A DNA stretch of 64,000 bases from Callorhinus ursinus. Lineage: Eukaryota > Chordata > Mammalia > Carnivora > Otariidae. Position 1 is the stretch's first letter; every line of letters begins with the position of its first letter. The notes beneath the pieces were generated by a model that saw nothing but the letters and a program-made list of their open reading frames with translations, ran no database searches and was not told where the DNA came from. This document shows positions 11,069-22,891 of this stretch, in pieces. The stretch is taken from NCBI RefSeq assembly GCF_003265705.1, contig NW_020312867.1, forward strand, positions 10,639,228-10,703,227, read 5' to 3'. Position numbers and translations under genes: made by a program.

Positions 11069-13735
11069 TAGCATGAAGGAGCCAAGGGGACCTGGGGATG
11101 ACCTGCAACTTGCGGGTGAGAACGGGCAGATGTTTCTAGTGCTGTGAGCTCCCTGACGGATCTGCAAGCAAACCCTGGAGACTGGGCTTTCTAATGAATG
11201 ATTATTTTGCAAGACAAACAACATCTTTCAAATGTACTTTTTTTTTTTGAGTCTAAATTTGAATATTGAGTTTCCTGTCCATGGTGGTTTGAAAGGACCC
11301 CAGACTCTCTCTCCCCGTGTCACATCTTCTAGGAACTTCTTGGGGCCTGCTCCATCTTTCCACACGGCTTCATTGCAGTTTTCGATTCTGTGGGGGAAAT
11401 GACGATGAACCGGCCATTCCCCTATGTGTGAGGCCTTTTCCTTCCCTGACGAAATAGAGACAAGGATGAGTCAGCCTCTCCCAACCTCCAGGATCTCCCA
11501 GTTGTCTCAGTGACTCAGAGGATGGTCTGTTTCATGGGTAAGTGCTCCTCCCAGGAAGTTGGCAGCCCTAGCCACCCCCTACCTCAGTCACCCCCCTTTC
11601 CCTGCAGTGCTTCCTTCAAGACACAGTACTAGCAAGACCCGGCAGGGGGTGGGGCAGGCCAAGAAAGGTCAGCAATAAGTGGACCAGGAAAGAGGGTGGG
11701 AGCTGAAAGGCTAAGATTCAGGAGGCTAAATTTGTTCCTCATTTGGGGGTGACCTTGGGTGGACCCACAAAGAGTTCAGTGTTTCTATTCGAAAGTGCGA
11801 AAAATCATACATCCTATAATATGGGACTCGGTAGTGGCCCAAAAGGAGAGAAGATGAGCCTCTTAGAATATACCTGGCTGGAGACACACTTTGGAACTTT
11901 TCTGTGCAAAAGAGAGGGAGCCCTGTGGGCGGTTGATCCTTGAGGATTTCTAGGACAAGCTGCAGTCTGAGCAGGGCCTGCAAGAGGGTGCGGAGGCCTC
12001 CATGGGAGGGAGGGCGGGAGGTCAGATGTGGGGAGACTGGTCCAGGGCAGGGGAGCTTGGCAAGTAGGGGCACCTTGGGGGGTACAGAACAGCTGGTAGA
12101 AACACAGCAACCCCCAAACCGTGGATTCGGTGCTGCCCATGTCGCCGGGTCTGTGACTCTGCTCCTTCACTCCTGTGTCCATCGGGTTCTCTCTGTCTGT
12201 CTCCTCCCCCTTCTCTCCTCCATCACAGAGAATAGTGAAGGCTCCTCTCCCCACGGGTTCTGTGTTTTACTTTCCTGTTTAGATGATGATTGGCATCTAT
12301 CTGTTTATGGAGTCAGCAATCAATCCATCCTGTTTACTTGTCGCTGACACAGTGCATTGTGGTCAGTGAGGCTGTCCACCGGCCCCCAGGGTGGGGTGGG
12401 GACCAGGCTGCTGACACACATACAGGCATACACACTCAGCCATGACCAGGTCAGTCTGCCTCACCAGTGCCAGGAGGTCCTGGGCTGTTCTGCTCTCATG
12501 TCTGGGATGCTGTGGGGCAGTCAGCTGGGCCAAGGTCACCTCCTCCACTGCTGAGGTCCATGGCCCAGCATGCTTGGCACAAACTCAGGGCTCAGGAAAG
12601 ATCTCCTGACTGAAGCTGAGTGCCCAGTGCACAGTTCCTCAGGGGTGGGGGTGGGGGCCTTAGAAGCGAGAAGGACAGTGCCCAGGGGAATAATGTCCGA
12701 AGGCAGCTTGCTCGGCGTACCCATTTCTACACGAGGGAGTTAGGAGCAGAGAAGGCAAAGGACTCGTAGATGGGTCACCATTTACCGCATCCCCTCTGTT
12801 CCCCTCTCCCGATTGGGCCCTTCCTTCCCAATTCATGTGACTTGAGACACACACTTTAGTTTGTTTTTCTTGGTTTCCCCAAATCCTGTGCAGTGGCACT
12901 GGTCAGGGTTAGACTGGAGATCGACAAGGTTTCCTGGGGTTTGTGGTATGAGTGGGGAAAGGGGCAGGAATCAGGCCAGACCTGTGGGGAGACGGGCCGC
13001 CGGGGGGGTGGTGATGGGCATTTAAATCGAGGTATGGAGGACCCAAGGCCAAGAAGTTGATGCTCTCTGTTTTCAAGGTGCTTGCCCCGGACCTGACTCC
13101 TAAACTCTGAGCATAGGGCCCAAGCACGCAAAGATTGTCAAACAAAAAAACCAAGGAACAAACAAAATCCACATAAGCCAAGAGTCTAGGCGGATGCCCT
13201 TTGATGCTTCCAGAGGATTCCCGGAATTCCTGAGGTCATCTGGAGCTCACCAGGGTCTGCCTCATGGCCTAACTGTACACCTACTGTCATGGTGAAGAAC
13301 CCGACAGACCGGGGCTGGGGGGGAGGGGGACTCAACTGTGCCACTCACTCACTGCGTGTGACTGGGGCCCACGCTTCTGTGAACAAATGATTCATTGTTT
13401 GTCTGAGATTCAGATTGCACTGAGTGCCCTGTATTTTTATTTGCTAAATATGGCAACGCTTCTAAGCCCTCCAAAGTTTGGTCCCCACCCTCAACCCCCA
13501 CCTAGAGGCCCTCAGTAGCAAACTCTGCATTATTCTGAAGTCTGGGATTTCACCTCAAAAATTCACATAAAGTTTAAGCCCACTTCCGTGTTTCTACCCT
13601 TGTTTTGCTCTAAAACAGCTGTTAAATTATCCTAGTTAAAAAGCAAACATTTCCCACGTACTCACTCTGGGTTGCAGATTAGTTAAGGCCCTGCTCAGCC
13701 TGTCGCTGCCGACTTTCCAGTGGATGGAAGGAGCA

Positions 13736-13736
<1 letters not shown>
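11069..13736. other. Unique GC-moderate intergenic DNA; no gene recognised
   Basis: No clear repeat, exon-like conserved protein or RNA gene was seen. Open frames of 60-146 codons here overlap on both strands and look random. Confidence 0.4.

Positions 13737-13770
<34 letters not shown>
13737..13770 (+). repeat. (G)34 homopolymer
   Basis: Thirty-four consecutive G bases. It produces a proline run in a minus-strand open frame, which is not a gene. Confidence 0.98.
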
Positions 13771-13771
<1 letters not shown>

Positions 13772-14195
13772 GCGTCTGCCCTGGGCAACAGAGAATGAGG
13801 AAAAGAAGGGCAGGAGAGTGAGATTTTCAAAAGGTCACATTTGTTCAATTTGAAGGACTCCATTTTTGCCTTCCTATTTTGCCTTTTTGAGATGTCTTTC
13901 TCAACATGGGAATCACTTTAGTTAAAAACATCTGATTCCCTTACCTGGGAGGATAAAGGGTAGGCAAACAGAGACCAGAGGCTCCAGAAAAGTGGAGAGG
14001 CGGCAAGCCAGGACACGTCCCCTAAAAACAGTGAAGGGTGCTTTTAGAAAGTGGCTATGCGCTGGGATGGCTAGGGTGCCCAGGTGCTCCCCAGGCCCCC
14101 TACTTCAGAGCCTTTCGGGGGGGACCCGGGCGTCAGTGCTTTCAAAAGCTTCCCAGATTATTCCAGTGTGCGGCTGAGACTCATACCATTGCTTT

Positions 14196-14340
14196 GGAGT
14201 TTTGCTACTCAAAGTTGGGCCTGAGGACCAAGGGCATCAGTCTCAGCTTAATCTCAGGCCTCACGCCAGACCTGATAAATCAGAACCTGCATTTTCACGA
14301 GGTCTCCAGGTGCTTAGTGTGCCGTCTGAGAAGACCTGCT
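14196..14340 (+). mobile_element. MER5A-type relic
   Basis: Degraded MER5A order: CTACTCAAAGTTGGGCCTGA, ATAAATCAGAACCTGCATTT, GTCTCCAGGTGCTTA. Confidence 0.65.
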
Positions 14341-14865
14341 TGAGCAGACCTGTTGGGAACCTCATCTTGATGGGGGTGGTCACAGCCGCAGCTGGCTTCC
14401 TTCAGTGGGGGGACCTGAGGGTCACAGGCGCTAGTCTGTCCATCAGAGCCTGCTGCACTGTCTCCCACTCCTGGGTGTACAGAGTTGTAGGCTTACCCAC
14501 AGCAACGGAACTCGTATTCTGTGCCTGGGTCTGTTAGTGTCTTTTCATTGATATATCCTTGTTCCATCGGGACCACCATATGGTAGCCAAAGATGTTGGC
14601 TGAAGAGCTGGGACTCCTGTCCTGGTGGAGAAACCTAAGGACAGCAGTCAGGATTTGTGGAGAGGACAGGCAGAAGTATACAGTGTGGCCTTGACCTCAG
14701 ACACAATATTCACGTACTGTGTGGCTATGCAGGTCTGGTTTTGAGCCACGTAGTCTCTTGTTTTCTAATTATTTCTTTGGTCAGATGGAATTGCTGTAAC
14801 TTATGAAAAGCCTGGGTAGGCAAGGTTGCTCTTAGTCTCTCTCTACCAGTTGGCTGTTGCCGAGA

Positions 14866-15340
14866 CAGTGCTGTGTAACAACCACGAGACCTCAGTGGCA
14901 TACAACAATTAGTATTCCTTTCTCATGGGTATGTGTGTGTTGCCTGGGATGATGCTGCTGATCTCATGCATCTACAAGTTGGCTGGGCATTCGCTGATCT
15001 AGGCTTGGATCAGATAGGTGCTTCAAGATATGGTCCGGGTGAGTTTGGCTCTTGGCTCTGGGTTGACCGTTGGTCTGCTGCTCGTGTGTTCATTCTGCAG
15101 TCCCAGGCTGAAGGGCAGTAGCTATCCAGGGGAACGTTTCTAATGGAGGTGGAGAAAGCACTACAAGGAAGTGGAAACATGCAGGAATTCTTTGAGCTGA
15201 GGCTCCAAACAGACACACTACCACTTCTACTTTATTTCATTCAAGCCTGATGTCAGTGGGTGGGAAAATACACCCCACCTGAGTTGTGACAAGAATATGG
15301 ATGCAAAATACTACACAGGGAAGTGAAGAATTGTGGCCAG
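14866..15340. mobile_element. LTR relic, family A copy 1 (ERVL-like)
   Basis: Begins with the pattern GTGCTGTGTAACAACCACGAGACCTCAGTGGCATACAA in degenerate form and ends with AAATACACCCCACCTG-type text. Two more copies of the same family lie at 34222 and 46349. The family resembles an ERVL-class solo LTR; I cannot name it safely. No viral coding sequence is present. Confidence 0.55.
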
Positions 15341-15429
15341 TAAGTCAACCCACTATATCCTCCATCCCGGAAGGATGCTTCCTTGGGGATACATGATCCA
15401 TCCCTTCTAGAACTTTAAAAAGCTTCCTC

Positions 15430-15840
15430 ATAGCAGAGACTGCTGGCCGTTCACCAAAATTCACTTTCCTACCCTTCCTGGATTCCCAGCTAGAGCGTAA
15501 TTCCCAGCCTCCCTTGTAGTTAGGTGCGACCATGCGAATGGTTTTGGCCAATGGTGTGTGAGTAGAAGTAATGTCAGTTTTCAAGCTGAGGCTTTCTTGT
15601 GCTGTCAAAGTCATCGGCTTTGTGCAGATGACTGCAAGACCCTGATGGTTGCTGGAGGCACATATTGGAATGAGCCTTGATTCCTGAATCACAATGTGGA
15701 GGAAAGCCATTATGAAATGGGAATACCTCTTTATTGTGTAGGTAAGATATGAATTTCTATTATGTTTGAACCACTGTATTCTTGGGTCTCTTCCTTATAG
15801 AAGCCATCATTACTTAATAATTAATACACTTCCTAAAGCC
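15430..15840 (+). mobile_element. LTR-like relic
   Basis: Contains CCAGCCTCCCTTGTAGTTAGG and TTCTATTATGTTTGAACCACT, motifs typical of mammalian solo LTRs (ERV class). It is non-coding and degraded. Confidence 0.45.
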
Positions 15841-16029
15841 CTTCTTTGTTACTCTGACCTCTCCCTGTGGTGGTGGGTGTGGAAGGGCTTTGTAAACTCT
15901 AAAGTGTGCCACACATGTGAAGTCTGACTGTGATCAATGCTTTACTAATGTTTCAACACAAAGCAGAGTCTAAATCCGCTGTGTGGATGTGGCAGACTGA
16001 TGCTAATAACATCTGGAGGGGGGGGGTCT

Positions 16030-16180
16030 GATGACTTGGACATCAATTTTTATATCCTTTGTTCTTTTTAATCCTCACCACAACCCTGAGTGACAGGCTC
16101 CTAACATTACCCTCATTTGAAGGACTACAAAAGGGAGTTTGCCTAACTTTCTCAAGGCCTTACAGCTGGTCAGGTGCCTA
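16030..16180 (-). mobile_element. MIR SINE fragment
   Basis: AATCCTCACCACAACCCTGA and the following text fit the reverse complement of the MIR core. It contains the source copy of a 42-bp duplication (16041-16082). Confidence 0.6.
16041..16082 (+). repeat. 42-bp direct repeat, copy 1 (probable donor)
   Basis: Identical to 16807-16848. Here the sequence continues naturally into the rest of a MIR (CAACCCTGAGTGACAGG), which marks this copy as the likely original. Confidence 0.95.
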
Positions 16181-16492
16181 TGCCTGACCTCCTTCCACTC
16201 GTTCTGGGAGGAAACAATGAGGAACCTTCTTAGCTCCAATCCACTTTTCGCCAATCAGCCTCCAAAGACGCCCTTAGTTGGGGGGGGGGGAGGCGGGGAT
16301 GGGAAAACGGGTTGTACCCAAGGCTGCTGGTGATGGTGGAATGATTTGTAAGGAGCATTTAAAATTCCAGACCCTAATTGAAACCATGTACCCCAGAAAT
16401 CCATGCTCAAAGGTAAGAGAGAGGTATTCCTTGGGGCTTCTGCTGTAATATGGCTACCAAGGAATCTTTCCATTCCTGTATGCTCATTTGCT

Positions 16493-16680
16493 ACAGGTTG
16501 AATTATGTCTCCCCGATAGATATATTGGGTATGTTGGAGTTCTAATCTCCGGTACCTCAGAACATGAACTTATTTGGAGATCGTGCCTTTACAGAGGTAA
16601 TCAAGTAAAAAGGAAGCTATTAGGATGAGGCGCCCAACTTTGTGGGACTTTGTTGCAGCAGTCCTAGCAAACTAACACAA
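16493..16680 (+). mobile_element. MaLR-type LTR fragment
   Basis: Contains GGTTGAATTATGTCTCCCC, GGTACCTCAGAACATGAAC and AGAGGTAATCAAGT, matching the start of MLT1-like LTRs. Confidence 0.6.
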
Positions 16681-16689
16681 CACTGCACC

Positions 16690-17145
16690 TTTTGTATCAA
16701 GAGGTGGAGTCCATTTATCCTCCCCTTGAATCTGGGCTGGCTTTGTGACTTTCTTTAGCCAACAGAATGAGGTAGAAATAATGAAATGGCCCTTCTGGGC
16801 CTAGGTCATCAATTTTTATATCCTTTGTTCTTTTTAATCCTCACCACATGGTGATGCTGCTTCCAAATGGAAGCTGCTTCCATTTCACCCCAGAGAGAAG
16901 CCAGGCTGCCATGTTGTAAGGAAGTCCAGGCCATTCTGCAGGAGAGGTCCCATGGAGACAGAAACCATTTGGATTGTTCCAGACCCAGTCAAGATTCCAG
17001 CTGATGTCCCTAATCAACAGCACATGCAGCGGAAGAACTGTCTAGCTGAGCCTGGTGAACCCAAAGAATTGAGAAATAAGTAACTGTTGTTTTAAGCCAC
17101 TAAGTTATGAGGGTGGTCAGGCAGCAATTGGCAACTGAAACGAAC
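16690..17145 (+). mobile_element. LTR-like relic carrying a 42-bp foreign segment
   Basis: GAATCTGGGCTGGCTTTGTG, then GTTGTTTTAAGCCACTAAG at the end, as in mammalian solo LTRs. The segment 16807-16848 is not part of that family and copies 16041-16082. Confidence 0.5.
16807..16848 (+). repeat. 42-bp direct repeat, copy 2 (probable insertion)
   Basis: Exact copy of 16041-16082, 766 bp downstream in the same orientation, in the middle of an LTR relic. Confidence 0.95.
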
Positions 17146-17569
17146 TTTGGCAAGTCTTCTAGCACCTCTGCCACAGTTGTCCCTACAGCCAGATGCCTCC
17201 GGCGCCATCCTTGCTACCATCCTCCCCAACGGATTCTGGGTGCCGCCTGTTTCCTCACGTTGCTCACTTCCACAGAAAAATCTTCCGTGGTGCATCTGGT
17301 TGCAGGGCCTGGGTGAAGCCAGCATCTCCGCTGCAGAGGAGACTAGGAAAGAGCATTTTTGGCTTTGGAGGAGGGGGTGCAGGATTTGTGACATGGGAAA
17401 TTCCCCAAACACAGAAGGGTGTTCAAAAGGTACTGGACACCCCTGAAATATGAAGGCTTTCAACAAAGGCCAAGTATATATATATTTTTTTTGTGAACTC
17501 TCTGTGTGCTTGGCACACAGCTCTGGGCCCATTCACCTTCTAATTGTAAACAGTGCCCTGACATCACCC

Positions 17570-17830
17570 TTCCTCACTCTGCATCCCTGTGGTTTGGAAT
17601 GGACCGACTCCAGGGCTGGGCATGTGATTCAGGCCCAAACAATGATATGTGACCCAGGCGGAGCCAACTTGGTGTAACCTTGGCTTTTTGCTGGGACAGC
17701 TGAAGGAAATGAGGACTTGGGTTGTGAGGGTGGGACTTACGCTGCTGGCAGCCATCTTGCCACAGCAAGGAACAGAGAAGAGAGACGAGGAGGGGAAGAC
17801 TAAGTCTTGATGATATTTTTAAAGCCTTTT
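17570..17830 (+). mobile_element. LTR-like relic
   Basis: Contains TGGGCATGTGATTCAGGCCC and GCAGCCATCTTGCCACAGC, text seen in old solo LTRs; family uncertain. Confidence 0.35.
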
Positions 17831-17934
17831 TGTACCTGGATCAGGCAGACCATTGGCGTCTTCTCTTATGTGAACGTATGCATGTCCTATTTGCTGACAC
17901 CAAGCCAGTCTGAGTAGTTTTCCATCATTCATCA

Positions 17935-18080
17935 AGTCCATATTAACATTCTTATTTAATACAACGACTCTTTGGAATAGGTATTATTTATTAATCCCAT
18001 TTTACAGATGAGGAAACTGAAGCACAGGGAGGCCACATGGAGGCAGAATTCAAACCCAGGAAATCTAATTCTGAGAGCCC
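17935..18080 (-). mobile_element. MIR SINE
   Basis: Reverse complement of the MIR core: CCCATTTTACAGATGAGGAA and ATTCAAACCCAGG. Confidence 0.8.
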
Positions 18081-18278
18081 ACTCAGAAACCTTCCGCTTC
18101 TTCAGACAGGGAAGGATTCACAGAGGAAGGTGTGACATTTAACCTGACCTTTAACTCCAAGAGGACATGGGGGTTGGTCAAGAGGTGGCAGAAAGGTTTT
18201 CTCGGTGAAGGGACTAGCCTGGGCAATGACAAGGACTTTTCTGCTGAGAAGAAACTTCACCTAAAATTCACCATGTCC

Positions 18279-18423
18279 GGGGCGCCTGGGTGGCTCAGAT
18301 GGTTAAGCGTTTGCCTTCGGCTCAGGTCATGATCCCAGGGTCCTGGGATCGAGCCCCACATCGGGCTCCTGGCTCAGCCAGGAGCCTGCTTCTCCCTCTC
18401 CCTCTGCCTCTCTCCCCGCTCAT

Positions 18424-18466
<43 letters not shown>

Positions 18467-18504
18467 CTGTGTCTCAAATGAATAAATAAAAACTTAAAAA
18501 AAAT
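18279..18504 (+). mobile_element. Can-SINE (SINEC), young
   Basis: Complete sense copy with a perfect 16-bp target duplication AAAATTCACCATGTCC at 18263-18278 and 18505-18520, and a long (CT)n tract (18426-18462). The perfect duplication suggests recent insertion. Confidence 0.96.
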
Positions 18505-19142
18505 AAAATTCACCATGTCCCTATCTTGAAGCCTATACTCACATGGGTCCCTCTTGCAGAGGAGCATCAAACCCCATTTCTGTAGGGACACCTCTGCTCT
18601 CCTGGCCTCCACCCATGTGGACCTATGCTCTGCAGTGGGGCCTGGTGGGTCCCCTGTAGGGTCTAGGTTAGGTGAGGCACCCTTCTCAGCCTGAAAGACA
18701 GTTCAGGGGAGAGGCCCGGCTTCCACCCAACGCTTCCGCCCGGGTGCACTGTGTCTCTAATCAGCTCCAGGAGGCCCTGGAGATGCTCACAGAGTTAAAC
18801 AATGAGATGGTACCAGACCAATTGACCTCACCCCTTAAAAGAGCACAAATGAAAAACTGTACAAGGGACCAGAGCAGTGCTTACAGAATCTCAAATAGCG
18901 AATAAGCAAATAATTTCCAACTAACTATGATTTTTAAAAGAAAAGAAAAAGTGACCCTCACACCTACTTGCTCCGGTTTATTAAATCGAGGATGAGGCAG
19001 TGGGCACTAGTGAAGACTGTTTTCTTAAAGGCCACTTCCGCTCAGTGAGCGGCGAAGGGACGGGCTGTGGCTGTTTGAGAGCCCCCTGCCCCGACCCCCT
19101 ACTGTCTAGGGTTGGAGAGTGAGGCGCGAAGGTCTCAGAGGC

Positions 19143-19195
19143 GTGGTGGCGGGTGGCGGGGTGGTGGCGGGTGGTGGGGTGGTGGCGGGTGGCAG
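19143..19195 (+). repeat. G-rich 18-bp minisatellite upstream of the SMOX promoter
   Basis: Three units of about GGTGGTGGCGGGTGGYGG just upstream of the CpG island. Repeated GGG and GG runs could form a G-quadruplex. Confidence 0.85.
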
Positions 19196-19329
19196 TGGAG
19201 GCACCCGTGTTGAAGAGAAAATGAGATTGGTTGTGGCCCCTGGGGACGAGCCCTCTGATCCCAACTGAGATCCGGTGTAGGGTCTGCGCGAGCGAAGGCA
19301 GCTCCAGGAGGAGAGAGGGGCGCCCCTTC

Positions 19330-20420
19330 CCTCTAAAAGCAGGATTCTGAGCTCCGCGGGTAAACTGAGGCCCGCGTCCTGGCTCCGCGGGTCGTCTCGC
19401 AGGCAGCCTTGGCCCGAGTTACGCCCAGCACAGGGCTGCCGGGGCTGGGCTGGCTGCTTTTCTTTTGGGGCGGAGTGGGGACGTTTGGCGCCCAGCTAGC
19501 GGAGGGGGTGTCGGGCCCAGGTGCGGAGCGCTGGGCCTGGGGCTCTGGAGGCGGGGGCCCGGCGGTCCTCGGCTCCGGCTGCCTCAGCATCCCCGCCCCC
19601 GGCGGGCCGGGCCGGGGAGGAGCTCGGCGCGTCCCCGCCCCGAGGCGGGGCTGGGGGCCGGGCCCGGGCGGACCCAGCGGGGTGGGCCGGGGACGCGAGG
19701 CGGAGCGGGGCCCCACACAGGCCGCGGCGGCTGGCTCGGGCCCCTACGGTCCCGGCGGCGGCTGGAGGAGGAAGCCAGGCGGCTGGAGGAGGAGGGGAGG
19801 CGGAGGAGGCCGAGGCTGGAGCGCCGCTCGCCGCAGACTCACTTCCCCGGCTCAGCAGGGAAAGGTACCGCGCGCCCGCTCCCGGCCCCCGCTCCCGGCC
19901 CCCCGGCCCCCCGGCCCCCGGCCCCCAGCTCTCGCTCGCGCCGGCAGGAGCTGCGGCCGGCACGGGAGGGTGAGGGGCCCCGAGGGCTCTGGCGGCCCCG
20001 GGCTGCGGCGGCCAGCGCGGCGCTCGGGCGGGAGGGCTAGGGTGCGCGGTGCCGGGGAGGCTCGCGGACCGCGGTGGGCGCCGCGCTCCCCTCGGTTGCG
20101 TCCGGGGAAGCGGTGGTCCAGCCGGGTGGGGTGATCCCGGGGCGGGGGCTGCGCAGGCCAGGCCAGCGCACGGGGGTGCAGGGCAGGCGGGACCCCCGGA
20201 GCTGCGTGCGGCAGGGGAGCGCCCGGGCGCCCGGCGGGCGCGCTCGGTGGGCGCAGACAAAGCCGGGCGCCGACGCCCCGCGGCGACTCGGTAGGTCCAG
20301 GGGGTGGGCGCTGGGGAGAGAAGAGAAGGCGCCGGGGCGACGGCCGGGACACCGGGAGAGGCTGGGCCGCCCGCCCTCCTCCGGCTCTCCGGGTGGTCTC
20401 GAGGAGGGGGGGTGGCGGCG
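19330..20420 (+). promoter_or_regulatory. SMOX: CpG island, SMOX promoter region
   Basis: This is the densest CpG block of the window, with GC-box-like sites such as the inverted CCCCGCCCC/GGCGGGG pair at 19633-19651 and no obvious TATA box. It lies at the 5' end expected for SMOX and covers the candidate non-coding exon 1. The long open frames on both strands here (for example 19496-20455 minus) are Pro/Arg/Ala/Gly-rich, as expected by chance in GC-rich DNA, and are not called as genes. Promoter assignment is inferred from composition and position; the transcription start cannot be fixed from sequence alone. Confidence 0.8.
19700..19864 (+). other. SMOX: Candidate non-coding exon 1 of SMOX (5' UTR)
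   Basis: A good 5' splice site, AAAG|GTACCG, follows position 19864 inside the CpG island. Splicing from here to the acceptor before 43918 would give a non-coding first exon and a 24-kb intron 1, like the known organisation of mammalian SMOX (first exon untranslated, ATG in exon 2). The 5' boundary given is nominal. Other GT sites in the island could serve instead. Confidence 0.5.
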
Positions 20421-21060
20421 GGCAGGGTGGGGAGCAGCTCTCTCAGAAGGGCCAAATGGGGAGCCAGGCTGGGAAACGGGTAGGGTGTACTGAGTGCTCA
20501 CTTTGGGGGGAGGGGCTGAGAGAGAGGCCACTGCCTTGGGGTTGGGGGCTGGGGCCCTGGTAGGGCAGGTGAGGGGCGCGTGGACCCCCTCAGAGCTAGC
20601 CCTAGGAAGAGGCAGAGCCCCCGTGAGGTAAGTGCAGTGGCTGGCACGAATGGTGAGATGTACCCACAGGTTGCAGACCCGGCTGGTGGTGACACATCCC
20701 GTGGCAGTCCGTGGGGGGCAACTTGGTGTTTGGAGACAGCAGCAAGCAAGCAGGTGCCGCACGGGTTGTTGGAGTGGGCATGAACAGAGGGTTGGGTAGG
20801 TATGCATCTGAAAGTGTGTGCCGTGAATCTGGCGCTTCTGCCCCCCCCTTCCTTCTTGTGAGGGGGGAGGAAGCATCTCAGTTCCTGCCACAGGCCCAGG
20901 CCGCCACTTGGGCTCCAAGGTGGTTCACTCCCTGACCCACACTCTTGGATTACTTCCCCTCTGTGCAGTGTTAGAAGTGGCTTCTTTTCTCCTGGATCAT
21001 TTGCAACAGGATAAGAACACACCTTGATGCCCTCCTTCCCTTACTTATAGCCCCCCCCCC
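20421..21060. other. Intron 1, GC-rich start; no feature recognised
   Basis: Sequence grades from the CpG island into ordinary intron. Nothing specific was seen apart from short C and G runs. Confidence 0.4.
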
Positions 21061-21069
21061 TTTTTTGCC

Positions 21070-22560
21070 GTCACTCTTCATTTTCCCTCACCTACAGACC
21101 TACTTCTCCAGTTCTCTGCACAGCAGAACTTCTCCAAAGAGCTGTCTGCACCTGTTTCTCTGGAGCACATTCCTTTGCTTCAGTCCTAGCACTTCACTGA
21201 AACTGCCCCAGTCAAGGTCTCCAGTGATTTCCACGCTCCCACAAGCAGGTCTTCCTTGACCCCCTGGGTCTTATTAATCTTCTCTCCTTTAGAATCAATA
21301 TCCTCTCTTGACTTCTGGTTTTCCTCCTCCTTCCCTGGCTAGCGCTTCCTTAGTTGTCTTTGGGGACAACTCCTTCACTCAACTCTAAATGTTGGAGGAT
21401 CCCAGGGCTTTGTCTTCAGCCCCTCCTCTGTCATGACTCCCGCTATTTACCTATCCTCCCAGCTCTCATTCTTATGATTTATAAAATCAAGCATTAATTT
21501 ACAAACACACTGATCTTAAATGTACATCATTTTCCTTCTCATGATCTTAAGTAGCAAATTTTGTCACCAGCCCCAGCTTCTCTATCTAGGCACCCATCCG
21601 ATGGTTTAGGGTGTCCTGGATGTCTCGTAGGTATGAAAACTTCATATGGATGACACAGAACCCTGACGGCACTCCCCAGATGTGACCCTCTGTGGGCCTT
21701 CCCATCTCTCTAAACAGCCCATAACCCACCCACCTGTAAAGACAGCTGGTGGCACCAACTCCGCCCTTTGCCTCCATCCCCACATCTAGTCCAACAGCAT
21801 GTCCGTTTGGCTTTTTCTGCAAAATCTATCTCAGGCCTGTTTTTCATGCTCAGACTCACTGCTATGGCCCCAGGCTACTGACCCAGGCCAAGCCACCTTT
21901 CATGTCTTGCCCAAAAGCTGTAGTAGCTTTCTGCTTTCTCCAAATTCCCATTTGCCCACCTCTAATCTATTGTAACAGAGCAACAAGAATGATTTAGAAA
22001 AATAGTGATTAGATAATCACATTCCTCTAAAACCCTTGATAGCTCCCTGTTGCACTTGGAATAAAATTTCAAAGCTTACTGATCAGACTCTCCATGATCT
22101 GGCCACCATTGACCTCCTCTAGCCTTATCCTGACCACTGCCCCTTTGCATTCTTCCTGATAGCCATGTCTGAATCACTTCTGCCCCCTGAACACCAGAAG
22201 CTTGTTCCTGCCCTGGCCTTTGCTTGTGCCATTTTCTCTGCCTGGAATGTTCTTCTAGGGTTTTCTACTGGGTTGGCTCTGCTCCTTCTTATTTTTTAGG
22301 TCTCACCTTAAATGTGCCTTCCCAGTCTTGGTAGAGGCCCCCTCCCCACTCCCCTGTAATTCATCATAGCACCTGGTTTCCTTTTTTCATTATATTTATC
22401 GCACTCCATAACCGTTTGTTGCAGTTGTCTGTTTACTTTGTCCAGCTTCTCAAGGGCTAGACCTTGACTGAATGTATCGGGACCCACTGCTGTATCTGGA
22501 GCATCTAGCACAGTTCCTGGCATGTAGCTGACCCTCGGGAAGTCTTGAGCCAGGCGGGAA
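21070..22560 (+). mobile_element. L2 LINE, RT end and 3' end
   Basis: The left part retains L2/CR1-type reverse-transcriptase text (CTAAATGTTGGAGGATCCCAG for the PQG region). The right part is the standard L2 3' end (CCTTTGCATTCTTCCTGATA, TGCCTGGAATGTTCTTCTAG, CTAGCACAGTTCCTGGCATG). Ancient and non-coding. Confidence 0.85.
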
Positions 22561-22865
22561 GGTCAGGGCTGGGTTAGGCAGAAAGACGCGGGTATTGCAG
22601 TCATTGCAAGAGCCCCCCTTTAAACCTTACGCGACCCTGAGGATTTTTATTTTCTGTCCACTAAAGAAGTTGTGCAAATTGCTGTAAAATCGGGATATGA
22701 AATGGAAGTGGGGAAGGTACAGGCAGCTCAAAAGCGGGCCTGTATGCCTAGAAGGGGATCAGGTAGGTTTGGGGAATGTGGAGTTGGTGTGGGTTGTCGT
22801 CGGTTGGTCATCAATGATTTCCTTTGCTCTCTTTGGTGGAAATCCAGGCTGGGTCAGCAGAGGGC

Positions 22866-22891
22866 TGTGTGTGTGTGTGTGTGTGTGTGTT
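22866..22891 (+). repeat. (TG)13 microsatellite
   Basis: Thirteen TG units in intron 1. Confidence 0.97.

Noticed and set aside
13636..13863. Proline-rich peptide gene
   Set aside because: The proline run comes from the antisense of a 34-base G homopolymer.
14866..17830. Endogenous retrovirus with coding potential
   Set aside because: Only LTR-like, non-coding relics were seen; no gag, pol or env-like reading frame is present.
19496..20455. 319-codon minus-strand open frame, and others of 150-290 codons, in the CpG island
   Set aside because: Long frames are expected by chance in GC-rich DNA with few stop codons. The products are Pro/Arg/Ala-rich with no domain and overlap on several frames.
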